The notes: generated by a model not told the origin, from the sequence alone. 64,000 bases of DNA from Mycolicibacterium mengxianglii (GCF_015710575.1 NZ_CP065373.1:4526001-4590000); one strand, 5' to 3'; counted from the stretch's first letter, positions 53,159 through 62,536 are shown. Translations and numbers: made by a program.

Positions 53159-53467
53159 TCAGTTGATGTCGAATCCGAGTCGCCGCGCCGCGCGGGCCTT
53201 CTGCCTGCTGGCCCGCAGCCGGCGGAGACGCTTGACCAGCATCGGGTCCGCGGCCAGTGCTTCCGGGCGTTCGACGAGTGCGTTGAGTACTTGGTAGTAG
53301 CGGGTGGCCGACATCGAGAACAGCTCCTTGATGGCTTCCTCTTTGGCGCCGGCGTACTTCCACCACTGCCGTTCGAATGCCAGGATGTCGTGTTCACGAC
53401 GGGTCAGCCCATCGGTGAGCTCAGCGTCATCCCCCGACCGCTCAGCCCGTGAAATGGCGCCTTCCAT
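53159..53467 (-). CDS. DUF3263 family protein
   Basis: A 102-aa basic helical protein corresponding to Rv0430: LTRREHDILAFERQWWKYAG, AIKELFSMSATRYYQVLNAL, then a basic tail LRRLRASRQKARAARRLG. The arrangement looks like a helix-turn-helix with a DNA-contacting tail, so it may be a small regulator; this is inference. It is divergent from def. The ATG has AAGGGAG upstream. Confidence 0.85.
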   Translation of the reverse strand: MEGAISRAERSGDDAELTDGLTRREHDILAFERQWWKYAGAKEEAIKELFSMSATRYYQVLNALVERPEALAADPMLVKRLRRLRASRQKARAARRLGFDIN

Positions 53468-53591
53468 ACTGCTCCCTTGGCTGTTCGCCGACTAAATAAC
53501 ATCAGTGTGGTTTCGGCGAGTATTCAATCACGGTCTGGACACAAGGGACGGCACCCGAGCCCGCGAGTCGGCTGACTTAAGCTTGCCGACC

Positions 53592-54185
53592 ATGGCCGTC
53601 GTTCCGATCCGCATCGTGGGAGACCCCGTCCTGCACACCCCGACCCAGCCGGTGGAGGTCGGGCCGGACGGAAAACTGCCCGACGAAATCGCCGGGCTCA
53701 TCACCGATCTGTACGACACGATGGACGCCGCGTACGGAGTCGGCTTGGCCGCCAACCAGATCGGCGTGCCGTTGCGGGTGTTCGTCTACGACTGCGCCGA
53801 CGAGCGCAAGAACGCCACCCGTCGGCGAGGGGTGGTGATCAACCCGGTACTGGAGACCTCCGATGTGCCCGAGACGATGCCCGACCCCGATGACGACGAC
53901 GAGGGCTGCCTGTCGGTGCCCGGGGAGTCGTTCCCGACCGGGCGGGCGGACTGGGCGCGCGTCACGGGACTGGACGCTGACGGCAACCCCGTCACCATCG
54001 AGGGCACCGGCCTGTTCGCCCGGATGCTGCAGCACGAGACCGGACATCTGGACGGGTTCCTGTACCTGGACCGGTTGATCGGCCGGCACGCCCGCGCCGC
54101 CAAGCGAGCGGTGAAGAAGCAGGGCTGGGGCGTGCCCGGCTTCGCCTGGACTCCCGGTGAGGGACCCGACCCGTTCGGGCATTGA
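53592..54185 (+). CDS. def: Peptide deformylase
   Basis: Fe/Zn enzyme removing the N-formyl group from nascent proteins. It is 197 aa with all three family motifs: [19 protein letters not shown] and QHETGHLDG (the HExxH equivalent). It matches the M. tuberculosis protein end to end when started at ATG 53592. A TAAGCT hexamer (53578-53583) lies 8 bases before the ATG. The next gene overlaps its stop by 4 bp. Confidence 0.97.
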   Translation: MAVVPIRIVGDPVLHTPTQPVEVGPDGKLPDEIAGLITDLYDTMDAAYGVGLAANQIGVPLRVFVYDCADERKNATRRRGVVINPVLETSDVPETMPDPDDDDEGCLSVPGESFPTGRADWARVTGLDADGNPVTIEGTGLFARMLQHETGHLDGFLYLDRLIGRHARAAKRAVKKQGWGVPGFAWTPGEGPDPFGH

Positions 54186-55099
54186 ACATCCCCAGCGAGG
54201 CCCGGTTCCCGTCGGTCGGCAACCGGGTGAGCATCCGGTACCGGCTCATCCCCGCCGTGGGAGCGCCGGCGCTCACCGATGTGATCGGACATCTCGAGGC
54301 GATTCGCCCGCGGGTACTGGTGCGGACGGCCTCCGACGGCGTGGTCGAGATCGACCCGGACTCCGTCGTCAGCGTGCGTGAGCTCAGCCACCGTACGGTG
54401 CGCAATTCGGAGATCCGGGCGTTGGAGCACGCCGCCGCACTGGCGTGGCCCGGTACTGAGCAACAGTGGATCGGCGGCTGGTTTCTGCGCTCCGCGGGCG
54501 GACACACCAGCAGGGCGAATTCCGCTGTGCCGCTTGATATGTCGGCCACCCTGGTTGAGCTTCCCGCGATCGTGGACTGGTACCGTGACCGCGGGCTGCC
54601 ACCCTGGCTGGCGCTGCCCGAGCGGTTGCTGCGCGTCAGTGCCACGGGAGTGAAAGCGACCCGGGTGATGGTTCGCGACACCGCGGTCGCGGACACCTCG
54701 CCGCGGGTCCGCCTCGCCGACACCCCCGACGCCGCCTGGCTGGGGCTCTACGAACGTCAGGTACCGGTCGAGGTGCTGACCGCCGTCATCGAGGGCGAGG
54801 TGACGTTTGCCACCCTCGAGGGGGCCGCGGTGGGCCGCGGGGCGGTGACGACGGCCCCCGACGGCACCCGCTGGCTGGGCATCACCTCGGTGCGTGTCGA
54901 CGTGCGCCGGCGCCGCCGCGGCTACGCCCGCGAGCTGTGCGACGGCCTGCTGCACTGGGGCGCGGCACGCGGGGCCACCCGGTGTTACGTGCAGGTACTC
55001 GCCGACAACGCCGCGGCAATCCGGCTCTACGAGACCATGGGTTTCACCCTGCACCACCGGGCCCGGTACGTGTCGGCCGCCGACCTGCTGACCCAATAG
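54182..55099 (+). CDS. GNAT family N-acetyltransferase (Rv0428c-like)
   Basis: A 305-aa protein: an N-terminal SH3-like region ([12 protein letters not shown]) and a C-terminal GNAT domain with the acetyl-CoA motif [21 protein letters not shown] (shown in part) and [17 protein letters not shown]. The TTG at 54182 overlaps def by 4 bp; TTG is needed because no ATG or GTG lies nearby in frame. With def and xthA it forms the conserved order Rv0429c-Rv0427c. The substrate is unknown. Confidence 0.88.
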   Translation: MNIPSEARFPSVGNRVSIRYRLIPAVGAPALTDVIGHLEAIRPRVLVRTASDGVVEIDPDSVVSVRELSHRTVRNSEIRALEHAAALAWPGTEQQWIGGWFLRSAGGHTSRANSAVPLDMSATLVELPAIVDWYRDRGLPPWLALPERLLRVSATGVKATRVMVRDTAVADTSPRVRLADTPDAAWLGLYERQVPVEVLTAVIEGEVTFATLEGAAVGRGAVTTAPDGTRWLGITSVRVDVRRRRRGYARELCDGLLHWGAARGATRCYVQVLADNAAAIRLYETMGFTLHHRARYVSAADLLTQ

Positions 55100-55102
55100 G
55101 CT
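55097..55102 (+). promoter_or_regulatory. -10 hexamer of xthA (leaderless)
   Basis: TAGGCT ends 6 bases before the ATG at 55109; its TAG is also the stop codon of the upstream GNAT gene. Confidence 0.6.
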
Positions 55103-55108
55103 GAGGCC

Positions 55109-55912
55109 ATGCGACTGGCCACCTGGAACGTGAACTCCATTCGGACCCGGGTGGACCGAGTGGTCGACTGGCTGGGCCGCGCCGACGTCGACGTGCTGGC
55201 CATGCAGGAGACCAAGTGCACCGACGCGCAGTTCCCGACCATGCCGTTCGCCGCGCTGGGCTACGAGATCGCCCACGTGGGGTTCAACCAGTGGAACGGC
55301 GTGGCGATCGCCTCCCGCGTCGGCCTGGAGAACGTCGAGGTGGGGTTTGCCGGCCAACCCACCTGGAGCAGTAAGCCCGAGGTGGAGGCCGCCGCCGAGG
55401 CCCGTGCGCTGGCGGCGACCTGCGGCGGGGTGCGGGTGTGGAGCCTCTATGTGCCCAACGGCCGCACCCTGGCCGACCCGCACTATGCTTACAAGTTGGA
55501 TTGGCTTGCCGCACTGCGCGATACGGCCGCGGGCTGGTTGCGGGACGACCCGTCGGCACAGATCGCACTCGTCGGCGACTGGAACATCGCACCCACCGAC
55601 GACGACATCTGGAGCGTGGCGGCGTATGAGGGTTCGACGCACGTCTCCGCACCGGAGCGCGCCGCATTCCAGGCCATCAACGACATCCAATTCACCGATG
55701 TGGTGCGGCCTTTCACGCCGGGGCCCGGTGTGTACACGTACTGGGATTACACCCAGCTGAGCTTCCAGAAGCGGCGCGGTATGCGCATCGACTTCATCCT
55801 CGGCTCGCCCGCGCTGGCAGCGCGGGTGACCCACGCCGAGATCGTGCGCGAGGAACGCAAGGGCAAGGCCCCCAGCGATCACGCTCCGGTGCTGGTCGAT
55901 CTGGCGCCCTGA
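55109..55912 (+). CDS. xthA: Exodeoxyribonuclease III
   Basis: AP endonuclease/3'-5' exonuclease of base excision repair, 267 aa. Metal and catalytic motifs are ATWNVNSIR, MQETKCTD, YVPNGR, GDWNIAP and the final SDHAPVLVDL. The family length is normal. It is the last gene of the Rv0427c-type block; gene order departs from M. tuberculosis afterwards. Confidence 0.96.
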   Translation: MRLATWNVNSIRTRVDRVVDWLGRADVDVLAMQETKCTDAQFPTMPFAALGYEIAHVGFNQWNGVAIASRVGLENVEVGFAGQPTWSSKPEVEAAAEARALAATCGGVRVWSLYVPNGRTLADPHYAYKLDWLAALRDTAAGWLRDDPSAQIALVGDWNIAPTDDDIWSVAAYEGSTHVSAPERAAFQAINDIQFTDVVRPFTPGPGVYTYWDYTQLSFQKRRGMRIDFILGSPALAARVTHAEIVREERKGKAPSDHAPVLVDLAP

Positions 55913-55925
55913 CCACTGCCGCCCC

Positions 55926-56708
55926 CTACCGGGGCGCCACCACGCAGTAGGTGCGCGCCGGCTCGGGGAAGGTCGCCCCCTGCGCGCCGCCACCGCACAA
56001 TGACGGGTCCGCAACCCCGTCGACGACGCGGTCGATCTTCGAGTTGGCGGCAGGGTCATCACAGTCCAGCGGACTGAACAGCTGGGCTGCGGGTTCGACG
56101 TGGAAGCATTCGCCCTCCTCGACGTTCAGCACGAAGCAGTACGTACGAGAACTGTTGAACAGCACGGCGTATCCAGAGTCCTCGCGCAGCCCGTCGGGGC
56201 ACGTCGCGGTCGGGCCCGTGCCCTGGCGGGCGAGTTCATAAACGGCGGCACGCTCATTGCAGTCGGTGGGCTCCGGCGACATTTCCGCCGAGGCGTACTG
56301 CTGATCGGTGATGCACTCCCCCACATGCAGGCCCTCCGGTGCTGACGGTGACGTCGCCGACGATTGGCCGTGGCCGGATGAAAGAGCGTGAAGAGCACTC
56401 AGGGTGGCCACGCCCACTCCGGCCAGGCCGAGGACCAGCAGGACACATCCGCTGACGATCATGGCCACAGCACCGCCGGACGGCTTCGGCTGCGGGTGAT
56501 ACGCCGGGGGCGGCGGGTAGGGGTACCCGGCAGCAGCACCCGGCGGTTGCCAGTTGGGCATGGCCTGTGAGGCCCTCCCGGTCCGGGTTCGCCGGATTCC
56601 CAGGATCAGCAACAGCAATCCTGCAGCCGGAATGAGCAGCGATCCGGCGACGATGCCGACGGATCCACCCAGAGCAGCTACCGCCCACAACTCCCCCACC
56701 ATGGCCAT
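55926..56708 (-). CDS. Cys-rich membrane protein (DUF4190-like helices, septum-formation-like domain)
   Basis: A 260-aa protein with two hydrophobic hairpins (about residues 5-35 and 70-100) joined by a Pro-Tyr-rich cytoplasmic linker (YPYPPPPAYHPQP). The extracytoplasmic domain has eight or so Cys (VGECITDQQY, EPTDCNERAAVYEL, TCPDGLREDSG, YCFVLN, GECFHVEP, DCDDPAAN). This pattern is common in actinobacterial septum-formation-like proteins. The start is uncertain (56708 or 56702). The role is unknown. Confidence 0.68.
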   Translation of the reverse strand: MAMVGELWAVAALGGSVGIVAGSLLIPAAGLLLLILGIRRTRTGRASQAMPNWQPPGAAAGYPYPPPPAYHPQPKPSGGAVAMIVSGCVLLVLGLAGVGVATLSALHALSSGHGQSSATSPSAPEGLHVGECITDQQYASAEMSPEPTDCNERAAVYELARQGTGPTATCPDGLREDSGYAVLFNSSRTYCFVLNVEEGECFHVEPAAQLFSPLDCDDPAANSKIDRVVDGVADPSLCGGGAQGATFPEPARTYCVVAPR

Positions 56709-57002
56709 CAGTGTGCCATCAACGGGGCTGTGTGGAATCTTGAAGCGCCGCCGCCCATCAGGGGACGCCACGGCGGGCGGGTGCACTCACCGCCTCCCCG
56801 AGACCTGTGAAATGGTTTGTGCCGCAACGGGTTTGATAGTGCCCATCCCTGGCGAACGGAACGTCACCAGGTGCGCGACCGGCTGATCTCGGTTGCCGGC
56901 CTTCGACGGCGGACAGATCCGTGAACACCCGCCAGGCAGCCCCCGGCACCGCCTGAGCCAGGTGATGTTCCGGCGCCCACAGCCGTCAGGCAAGATGTTC
57001 AT
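56709..57002. other. Intergenic region before the orphan histidine kinase
   Basis: A 294-bp divergent interval. It contains no response regulator gene or remnant that I can see. GATAGT near 56838 may be a -10 element for the kinase. No repeats or RNA genes were recognised. Confidence 0.4.
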
Positions 57003-58361
57003 GTGGCCAGCGACCGTCTCTACCGACGGCTGCGCATTTCGATGCGGCTGCTGTCCCTGCGCGCCATCGTGATCTTCTCCGAGATCGGAGTGGCGGCGAC
57101 CGTCGCGATCATCGGCACGTGGGTGTGGATCGGGATCACCAATGACCAGTACAGCCAGCTGGACCGGCGCCTGGACTCGGTGAGCAGCCTGGGCGACTTC
57201 TCCACCCTGCTCAGTGCGCCGCCCGGCGCGGGCGACGTCGAGGCGCTCAACCCCGACGGCAGCCTGGTGCGTACCGCCCGCATCGGTGCGGTCACGGTGT
57301 CCGCACCGCCCGCCATCGTCCTGCCCGAGCTGAGCTCGGGTTACGCCAACACCACCATCGACGGCGTCGAATACCGAGTCCGCACCTTCGCCGCCGGCCC
57401 GGCGTCGATCTCCCTGGGCGCACCCGTCGCCGAGACCGAACGCCGCATCAACGCGCTGCACCTGCGCGTGCTGATCATCTGCGGCAGTCTGCTCGCCGGC
57501 ACCGTGGCGGTCGGTTGGGTGATCTCGCAGATCATGGTCAACCCGTTCCGGCTGCTGGCCCAGCAGGCCCGGGCCATCAACGCACAGTCGAACCCGGATG
57601 AGGTGCAGGTGCGTGGTGTGCGTGAGGCCGAGGAGATCGCCGAAGCCGTCGAAGGCATGCTGGCCCGCATCGGCACCGAGCAGCAGCGCACCAAAGACGC
57701 GCTGGAATCGGCCCGTGATTTCGCCGCGGTGGCGTCCCACGAACTGCGGACGCCGTTGACGGCGATGCGCACCAACCTCGAAGTGCTCTCGACGCTGGAC
57801 CTGTCCCCGGAGCAGCGCGACGAGCTGGTGGGCGACATCATGCGCACCCAGACCCGCATCGAGGCCACGCTGACCGCGCTGGAGCGGCTGGCGCAGGGAC
57901 AGCTGACCACGGCCGAGGATCATGTCCCGTTGGACATCACCGAACTGCTGGACCGGGCCGCCCACGACGCGATGCGCAGTTACCCCGATCTGAACGTGTC
58001 ACTGGCCCCGTCGCCGACGGTCTTGATGCTGGGTCTGCCCGCAGGTCTGCGACTGGTCATCGACAACGCGATCGCCAATGCCGTCAAACACGGCGGTGCC
58101 ACCGAAATTCGGCTCAGTGCCATCAGCTCGGCGGAAGGCGTCGAGATCGCCGTCGACGACAACGGCTCGGGAGTGCCCGAAGCCGAGCGCAGGGAGGTGT
58201 TCGAGCGCTTCGCCCGCGGGTCCACCGCGTCGCGGTCGGGATCGGGACTGGGATTGGCGCTGGTGGCGCAGCAGGCCGAACTGCACGGCGGGACGGCAGC
58301 ACTGGAGAAGAGTCCGCTGGGCGGTGCGCGGCTGGTGCTGCGGCTACCGATCGTGCACTGA
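57003..58361 (+). CDS. Sensor histidine kinase, PrrB-like
   Basis: A 452-aa two-helix sensor kinase closely resembling mycobacterial PrrB. Helices lie at about 20-42 and 150-172 with an extracytoplasmic sensor between, followed by a HAMP domain. HisKA has ASHELRTPLTAM (His near 247), and HATPase has NAIANAVKHGG, DDNGSGVP and GSGLGLALV. No prrA-type response regulator is adjacent, which is unusual because prrA normally sits directly upstream. The GTG at 57003 has no clear Shine-Dalgarno. Confidence 0.88.
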   Translation: MASDRLYRRLRISMRLLSLRAIVIFSEIGVAATVAIIGTWVWIGITNDQYSQLDRRLDSVSSLGDFSTLLSAPPGAGDVEALNPDGSLVRTARIGAVTVSAPPAIVLPELSSGYANTTIDGVEYRVRTFAAGPASISLGAPVAETERRINALHLRVLIICGSLLAGTVAVGWVISQIMVNPFRLLAQQARAINAQSNPDEVQVRGVREAEEIAEAVEGMLARIGTEQQRTKDALESARDFAAVASHELRTPLTAMRTNLEVLSTLDLSPEQRDELVGDIMRTQTRIEATLTALERLAQGQLTTAEDHVPLDITELLDRAAHDAMRSYPDLNVSLAPSPTVLMLGLPAGLRLVIDNAIANAVKHGGATEIRLSAISSAEGVEIAVDDNGSGVPEAERREVFERFARGSTASRSGSGLGLALVAQQAELHGGTAALEKSPLGGARLVLRLPIVH

Positions 58362-58372
58362 CACCGCGGCGG

Positions 58373-59026
58373 TCAGGCCTTGGCGCCGACGGTGATCACG
58401 TCCGACAGCAGCTGCGTCCACAGCGGCCGGCGCACCGGGTGCTGATCCACCACGGAGAAGTCCGCGTCCTCGAACAGTCGTTGCATCTGCTCGCGTGTCG
58501 GATTGTGCGCCGGATTGCGCAGGTCCGCAGACAGCCGTTGCCAGGGCAGCTGTTGACGGGGGCTGATCGTGGCCACCACCGCCACACCGCCGGGGGCCAG
58601 CACCCGATGGAATTCCCGCAACGCTGCGGGCTGGTCGAAGAAGTGGAACGCCGAGGTCGTCACCACGGCGTCGAGGAAACCGTCTTCGAACGGCAGTTGC
58701 TCGGCGGGCGCCTTCATCCACCGCACCCGGTCTGAGCGCTGCCGCGACTGGGCCAGCATCCCGTCGGACAGGTCGAGGCCGTAGACCTCCTCGGGGCGCA
58801 GCTCACGCTCGATCCGGTCGGCGAGGATCCCGGTGCCACAGGCCACGTCGGCAATCCGCTGCGATCCGCGGGACCGCAGCGTCTGCAGCACTTCGTCCTG
58901 GGCGGGCCGGTACACCCACCGCTGCAGGCAACGCTGGTTGTAGACCGGGGCGGCGAAACTCCAGAACGCGGTGATCGAGTCGTTGCCGCCGCGCCGTTGC
59001 GTCGTCGTCGATGTTTCCGGGGTCAT
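58373..59026 (-). CDS. Class I SAM-dependent methyltransferase
   Basis: A 217-aa UbiE-like methyltransferase: SAM motif I IADVACGTGILADRIE (about residues 58-73), acidic loop VYGLDLSDGM, motif II AEQLPFEDGFLDAVV, and motif III VLAPGGVAVVATISPR. The acceptor is unknown. A leaderless promoter supports the ATG at 59026. It is convergent with the kinase gene (11-bp gap). Confidence 0.85.
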   Translation of the reverse strand: MTPETSTTTQRRGGNDSITAFWSFAAPVYNQRCLQRWVYRPAQDEVLQTLRSRGSQRIADVACGTGILADRIERELRPEEVYGLDLSDGMLAQSRQRSDRVRWMKAPAEQLPFEDGFLDAVVTTSAFHFFDQPAALREFHRVLAPGGVAVVATISPRQQLPWQRLSADLRNPAHNPTREQMQRLFEDADFSVVDQHPVRRPLWTQLLSDVITVGAKA

Positions 59027-59033
59027 CCAATCG

Positions 59034-59039
59034 AGTGTA
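59034..59039 (-). promoter_or_regulatory. -10 hexamer of methyltransferase gene (leaderless)
   Basis: TACACT on the minus strand ends 7 bases before the ATG at 59026. Confidence 0.6.
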
Positions 59040-59064
59040 GGGACGACCTGTCAGTGTGCCGGGC

Positions 59065-59070
59065 TAGCAT
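59065..59070 (+). promoter_or_regulatory. -10 hexamer of DUF222-like gene (leaderless)
   Basis: TAGCAT ends 7 bases before the ATG at 59078. Confidence 0.6.
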
Positions 59071-59077
59071 TTCGCAC

Positions 59078-59395
59078 ATGCGTTCGAATGATGAGATTCT
59101 CACCGCCCTGGATGCCGTGGAGGAGGGCTTACGGGTGATCGCCCGTCGGCCGCTACACCAACTGCGCCCCGCCGACCAGCGCGGGATCCTGCTGCGCCTG
59201 GAGGAGGTCAGCAGGAGGCTTGCCCTGGTTCAACACCGGGCATTGCGCACCCTGGTGACCGGCCCACCGCCGGTGGAGTTCGCCGGGGCATCATGGGCCG
59301 AGGTGCTGGCACGCCGTCTGCGTATCTCGGTCGGCGAAGCGCGGCGGCGCATCGCCGAAGCTGAGCGTGCCGATCCCCCGGCTACGGTTGCCTGA
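59078..59395 (+). CDS. Short DUF222 (13E12-like) N-terminal protein
   Basis: A 105-aa protein: MRSNDEILTALDAVEEGL, then ILLRLEEVSRRL and ADALAERL-type LAEVLARRLRISVGEARRRIAEAE. This matches the first ~100 residues of DUF222/13E12 repeat proteins, which normally continue for 300 or more residues to an HNH domain. Here the frame stops just after RRIAEAE. It is either a deliberately short variant or the 5' remnant of a decayed gene; the intact leaderless promoter favours expression. No HNH remnant follows before 59440. Confidence 0.65.
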   Translation: MRSNDEILTALDAVEEGLRVIARRPLHQLRPADQRGILLRLEEVSRRLALVQHRALRTLVTGPPPVEFAGASWAEVLARRLRISVGEARRRIAEAERADPPATVA

Positions 59396-59439
59396 CACGC
59401 GATGCCCCGCCCCTTGCGCCCGGCCGGGTTGTGGTCGTA

Positions 59440-61074
59440 CTACGTGACCAGGGCGACGGAGTTGGCGCGACGCAGCTTGCCCGAGGGTGTCTTGGGGATG
59501 GTGCCGGGCCCGAGCACAACGACATTGCGGGGACGCACGTCGACCTCGGTGACCACCTCGTGTGCCACCTGCCGTTCGATGCGGTGCACCTCGTCGGGGT
59601 TCTGGTAGGCGTTGGACTCGACAGCGACGGCAAAAGTCTCACGCGAATGCCCGGCGTCGAGGCGCACTGCCACAGCACAGCCGGGACGCACCCCTTCCAC
59701 GCGACCGGCGGCACGTTCGATGTCTGTCGGGTAGATATTGCGCCCGGCCATGATGATGACGTCCTTGACGCGGCCGCACACCACGATGTGGCCGTTCTCG
59801 GTGAGATAGCCGAGATCGCCGGTGTCGTACCAGCCGTGCTCGTCCTGGGCCGGGATGAACCCACCCATCGTGATGTAGCCGGGCGTCAGCGATTCGCCAC
59901 GCAGTTCGATCACACCGACTCCGCGGGCGGGCATCACATTGCCGTGCTCGTCGACGATCCGCGCCTCCAGATCGGTCAGCAGCGGGCCGAGGGTGGCCAG
60001 GCGGCGGGTATTGCCCTTGGTGGCGGGCACGGCCTGGCGCAGCGCGGCCAGCAGGTCGGCATCCACCTCGTCGACCACCAGGCCGGCGTTGCACTCGGAG
60101 AACGACACCGCCAGCGTGGTCTCGGCCATGCCGTAGGCCGGCAGGATCGCCGAGGACTTGAGTCCGAACGGCTTGCCGGCGTCCAGCAGGTCTTCGACGT
60201 CGGCGGGTTCCACCGGCTCCGCACCGGAAAGTGCAAAGCGCAGCGTGGACAGGTCGAACTGTCCGGGCTGGGCCTGGCGGCGCAGGCGCTTGGCCAGCAG
60301 CGCGTAGGCGAAGTTCGGGGCCGCGGTCATCGTGCCCTTGTATTTGTCGATCAGCTTGGCCCACAGCAGGGTGTCGCGCAGGAAGTCCATCGGCGTCACC
60401 TTGACCAGCTCGGCGCCGAAGTACATCGGGATCGTCAGGAAGCCGACCATGCCCATGTCGTGGAAACACGGCAGCCAGCTGACCATGACGTCTTTGTCGA
60501 CCTCGTACTGCGCGCCGATGAACATCGCCTCGGCGTTGGAGTGGATGTTGCGGTGAGTGATCTGCACGGCTTTCGGCGAACCGGTGCTGCCACTGGTCAG
60601 CTGCATCAGAGCAAGATCGTCTTCGGCGGTCTCCACCGGGTCGATCGGTTCCGCCTCGAGCAGGTCACCGATCTTGAGTACCGTGATGCCCTTTTCCTCG
60701 AGCACCGGGATGGCGACCAGGAACGGTTCGGAGACCACGACGGCCTTGGCCTCGATCATCTGGATCACCGTCAAGGTGTCCTCGGCCCAGACCACGAGAT
60801 CGGTACGCGGGGTGGGCTGGTGCAGCATCGTCAGACTGGCGCCGCGCATCCACAGCCCCTGGGCGGTCGGGGCGATCTCGACCGGGAAGCCGGCGAGTAC
60901 GCCCACCGCGTCGCCGGGGCCGATGCCGCCGGCGGCCAGGCCGCCGGCGATCCGGCGGGCCCGCTCGTGCACCTCACCCCAGGTGTGCCGGACCGGCTCG
61001 TGAGGTTCACCGGTGACCATGCCCTTCGCGCTGGTCTTGGCGTTGTAGTACATCTTCTCGGTGAACCTGCTCAC
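59440..61074 (-). CDS. pks16: Fatty acyl-AMP ligase/acyl-CoA synthetase-like protein Pks16
   Basis: A 544-aa adenylate-forming enzyme nearly colinear with M. tuberculosis Rv1013, which is named pks16 but is FadD-like. Core motifs are the AMP loop [20 protein letters not shown] (shown in part), [26 protein letters not shown] and the catalytic Lys in TPSGKLRR. The GTG at 61074 has AGGAGG upstream and matches the Rv1013 N-terminus (SRFTEKM). It activates a fatty acid, probably for lipid synthesis. Confidence 0.92.
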   Translation of the reverse strand: MSRFTEKMYYNAKTSAKGMVTGEPHEPVRHTWGEVHERARRIAGGLAAGGIGPGDAVGVLAGFPVEIAPTAQGLWMRGASLTMLHQPTPRTDLVVWAEDTLTVIQMIEAKAVVVSEPFLVAIPVLEEKGITVLKIGDLLEAEPIDPVETAEDDLALMQLTSGSTGSPKAVQITHRNIHSNAEAMFIGAQYEVDKDVMVSWLPCFHDMGMVGFLTIPMYFGAELVKVTPMDFLRDTLLWAKLIDKYKGTMTAAPNFAYALLAKRLRRQAQPGQFDLSTLRFALSGAEPVEPADVEDLLDAGKPFGLKSSAILPAYGMAETTLAVSFSECNAGLVVDEVDADLLAALRQAVPATKGNTRRLATLGPLLTDLEARIVDEHGNVMPARGVGVIELRGESLTPGYITMGGFIPAQDEHGWYDTGDLGYLTENGHIVVCGRVKDVIIMAGRNIYPTDIERAAGRVEGVRPGCAVAVRLDAGHSRETFAVAVESNAYQNPDEVHRIERQVAHEVVTEVDVRPRNVVVLGPGTIPKTPSGKLRRANSVALVT

Positions 61075-61365
61075 GAGTACCTCCTCGGTTTCCGGAGCGA
61101 TAAGCGCGTGGACGATGACACCAACAGTGCCGTCCCTGTGCTCATGCTGCGCCTGGGCAGGCACGCGCCAAAAGAGGCGCGCGTGCACGATAGGGCGGCG
61201 GTTGAGTCTCGAAATGGTGGAGCCAGCGCAATTGCCCGGAGCTGACTAGCTAACCCCCCGACGGGATCGGGGGGCACAACAGAGGCCTCGCATGTCTGAC
61301 CGGTACTCAACACCGGGAGTCATCTTAAACTCCCCTTAAGTAACTGCCAAACGATACGGAAACTG
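61075..61365. other. Intergenic region between ispE and pks16
   Basis: A 291-bp interval containing the pks16 ribosome-binding site, a GC-rich hairpin at 61254-61274 and an AT-rich stretch with TTAAACTCCCCTTAAG near 61324. No small gene was recognised. Confidence 0.45.
61254..61274 (-). terminator. Possible terminator downstream of ispE
   Basis: CCCCCCGA/TCGGGGGG forms an 8-bp perfect stem with a 5-base loop, 92 bp beyond the ispE stop. On the minus strand it is followed by TTAGCTAG rather than a true U-tract, so it is a weak mycobacterial-type terminator at best. Confidence 0.45.
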
Positions 61366-62322
61366 TCACTGCCTCAAAGGCGTCGGGACGACCCGAGCGC
61401 CCTGCACGGGGCCGCTGGCCACCCGCACCGTGCGACACACTCCCGCCCCGGCCAACTCCGTGCCGACATCGACCGCCGCACCGGCCGATGCGCACAGGAA
61501 CGCGCAGGTAGGGCCCGAGCCCGACACGATTCCGGCCAACGCCCCAGCTTCAATCCCCGCCCTGAGCGTGCGCCGCAGATCCGGGTCCAAGCTCACAGCG
61601 GCGGCCTGCAACTCATTGCCCAGCAGCGGCGCCAGTTGAGCGGGATCACCGGCGGCCAACGCGGCCAGCAGCGGTTCGGTGTCGCCCAGACGCGGCGGGT
61701 CGGCCACCTCGCGGAGCCGATCGATCTCCGCGAAGACCTTCGGCGTGGACAGACCGTTGCGGCCGAACGCCAGCACCCAGTGGAAGGTGTTGCGCGCCAG
61801 CACGGTGGCCAGTTCCTCACCGCGGCCGGTCCCCAGCGCGGTACCGCCGTGCAAGGCGAACGGCACATCGCTGCCGAGTTCGGCCGCCAGTGCGTGCAGG
61901 TCGCGGCGCGGCACACCCTGCTCCCACAGATGATTGACGGCTACCAGCACCGCCGCCGCGTCGGCGCTGCCCCCAGCCATCCCCCCGGCGACGGGAATGG
62001 CCTTGTCGATGGTGATCGCCACATCGGGAGTGCGCCCGACATGCTCGGCCAACAGCTCGGCCGCCTGCCACGCCAGATTGCGCTCGTCGACCGGGAGGGT
62101 CTCGGCGCCCTCACCCACGATGGTCAGCGACATGACGTCGGCGGTGCGGACGGTGATCTCGTCGAACAGGGACACGGCGTGGAACACGGTGGTCAGTTCG
62201 TGGTAGCCGTCCGGGCGGGTATCGCCGACGGCCAGGAACAGATTCACCTTGCCCGGCACACGAACGGTCACCGATCCAGTCGGCACCCATTCAGCGGCGG
62301 TACTCCCGTCGGATGCGGACAC
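61366..62322 (-). CDS. ispE: 4-diphosphocytidyl-2-C-methyl-D-erythritol kinase
   Basis: GHMP kinase of the MEP isoprenoid pathway, 318 aa. Motifs are [14 protein letters not shown], the GHMP ATP loop [17 protein letters not shown] (about 110-126) and the C-terminal GSGPTCAFL. It corresponds to Rv1011. In M. tuberculosis ksgA lies immediately upstream; here a tandem repeat and a kinase gene occupy that side. The leaderless GTG at 62322 fits the family length. Confidence 0.95.
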   Translation of the reverse strand: MSASDGSTAAEWVPTGSVTVRVPGKVNLFLAVGDTRPDGYHELTTVFHAVSLFDEITVRTADVMSLTIVGEGAETLPVDERNLAWQAAELLAEHVGRTPDVAITIDKAIPVAGGMAGGSADAAAVLVAVNHLWEQGVPRRDLHALAAELGSDVPFALHGGTALGTGRGEELATVLARNTFHWVLAFGRNGLSTPKVFAEIDRLREVADPPRLGDTEPLLAALAAGDPAQLAPLLGNELQAAAVSLDPDLRRTLRAGIEAGALAGIVSGSGPTCAFLCASAGAAVDVGTELAGAGVCRTVRVASGPVQGARVVPTPLRQ

Positions 62323-62328
62323 CGCACG

Positions 62329-62334
62329 AGACTA
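62329..62334 (-). promoter_or_regulatory. -10 hexamer of ispE (leaderless)
   Basis: TAGTCT on the minus strand ends 6 bases before the GTG at 62322. Its outer base is the first base of the tandem repeat array, so the array replaces the region where a -35 would lie. Confidence 0.6.
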
Positions 62335-62519
62335 GCCCGGTCGACGATGCGGGTGAGGAACGAACCCGAGGAGAAAGGGCCGGGCTCGTGGATCTAGCCC
62401 GGTCGACGATGCGGGTGAGGAACGAACCCGAGGAGAGAGGGCCGGGCTCCTGAATCCAGCCCGGTCGACGATGCGGGTGAGGAACGAACCCGAGGAGAGA
62501 GGGCCGGGCTCCTGAATCC
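62334..62519. repeat. 62-bp tandem repeat, three copies (VNTR-like)
   Basis: Units start at 62334, 62396 and 62458 with exact 62-bp spacing; an 8-bp fourth start follows at 62520. Copies 2 and 3 are identical apart from the junction; copy 1 differs at a few bases. Each unit begins AGCCCGG and contains CCGGGCT 50 bases later, so each can form a stem-loop. It fills the gap between ispE and the Ser/Thr kinase promoters. The unit length is not a multiple of three, so it is non-coding. Confidence 0.92.
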
Positions 62520-62530
62520 AGCCCGGTAAC

Positions 62531-62536
62531 TACGCT
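62531..62536 (+). promoter_or_regulatory. -10 hexamer of Ser/Thr kinase gene (leaderless)
   Basis: TACGCT ends 6 bases before the GTG at 62543, directly after the tandem repeats. Confidence 0.62.

Noticed and set aside
53786..56062. 758-codon minus-strand frame across def, GNAT and xthA genes
   Set aside because: It is entirely antisense to three conserved genes with intact motifs.
56709..57002. c-di-AMP (ydaO-type) riboswitch suggested by GGGGACGCCACGGCGGG
   Set aside because: The surrounding conserved blocks are missing, and neither flanking gene is a usual target.
62334..62519. CRISPR array
   Set aside because: The 62-bp units are contiguous without unique spacers and there are no cas genes, so this is a tandem repeat.
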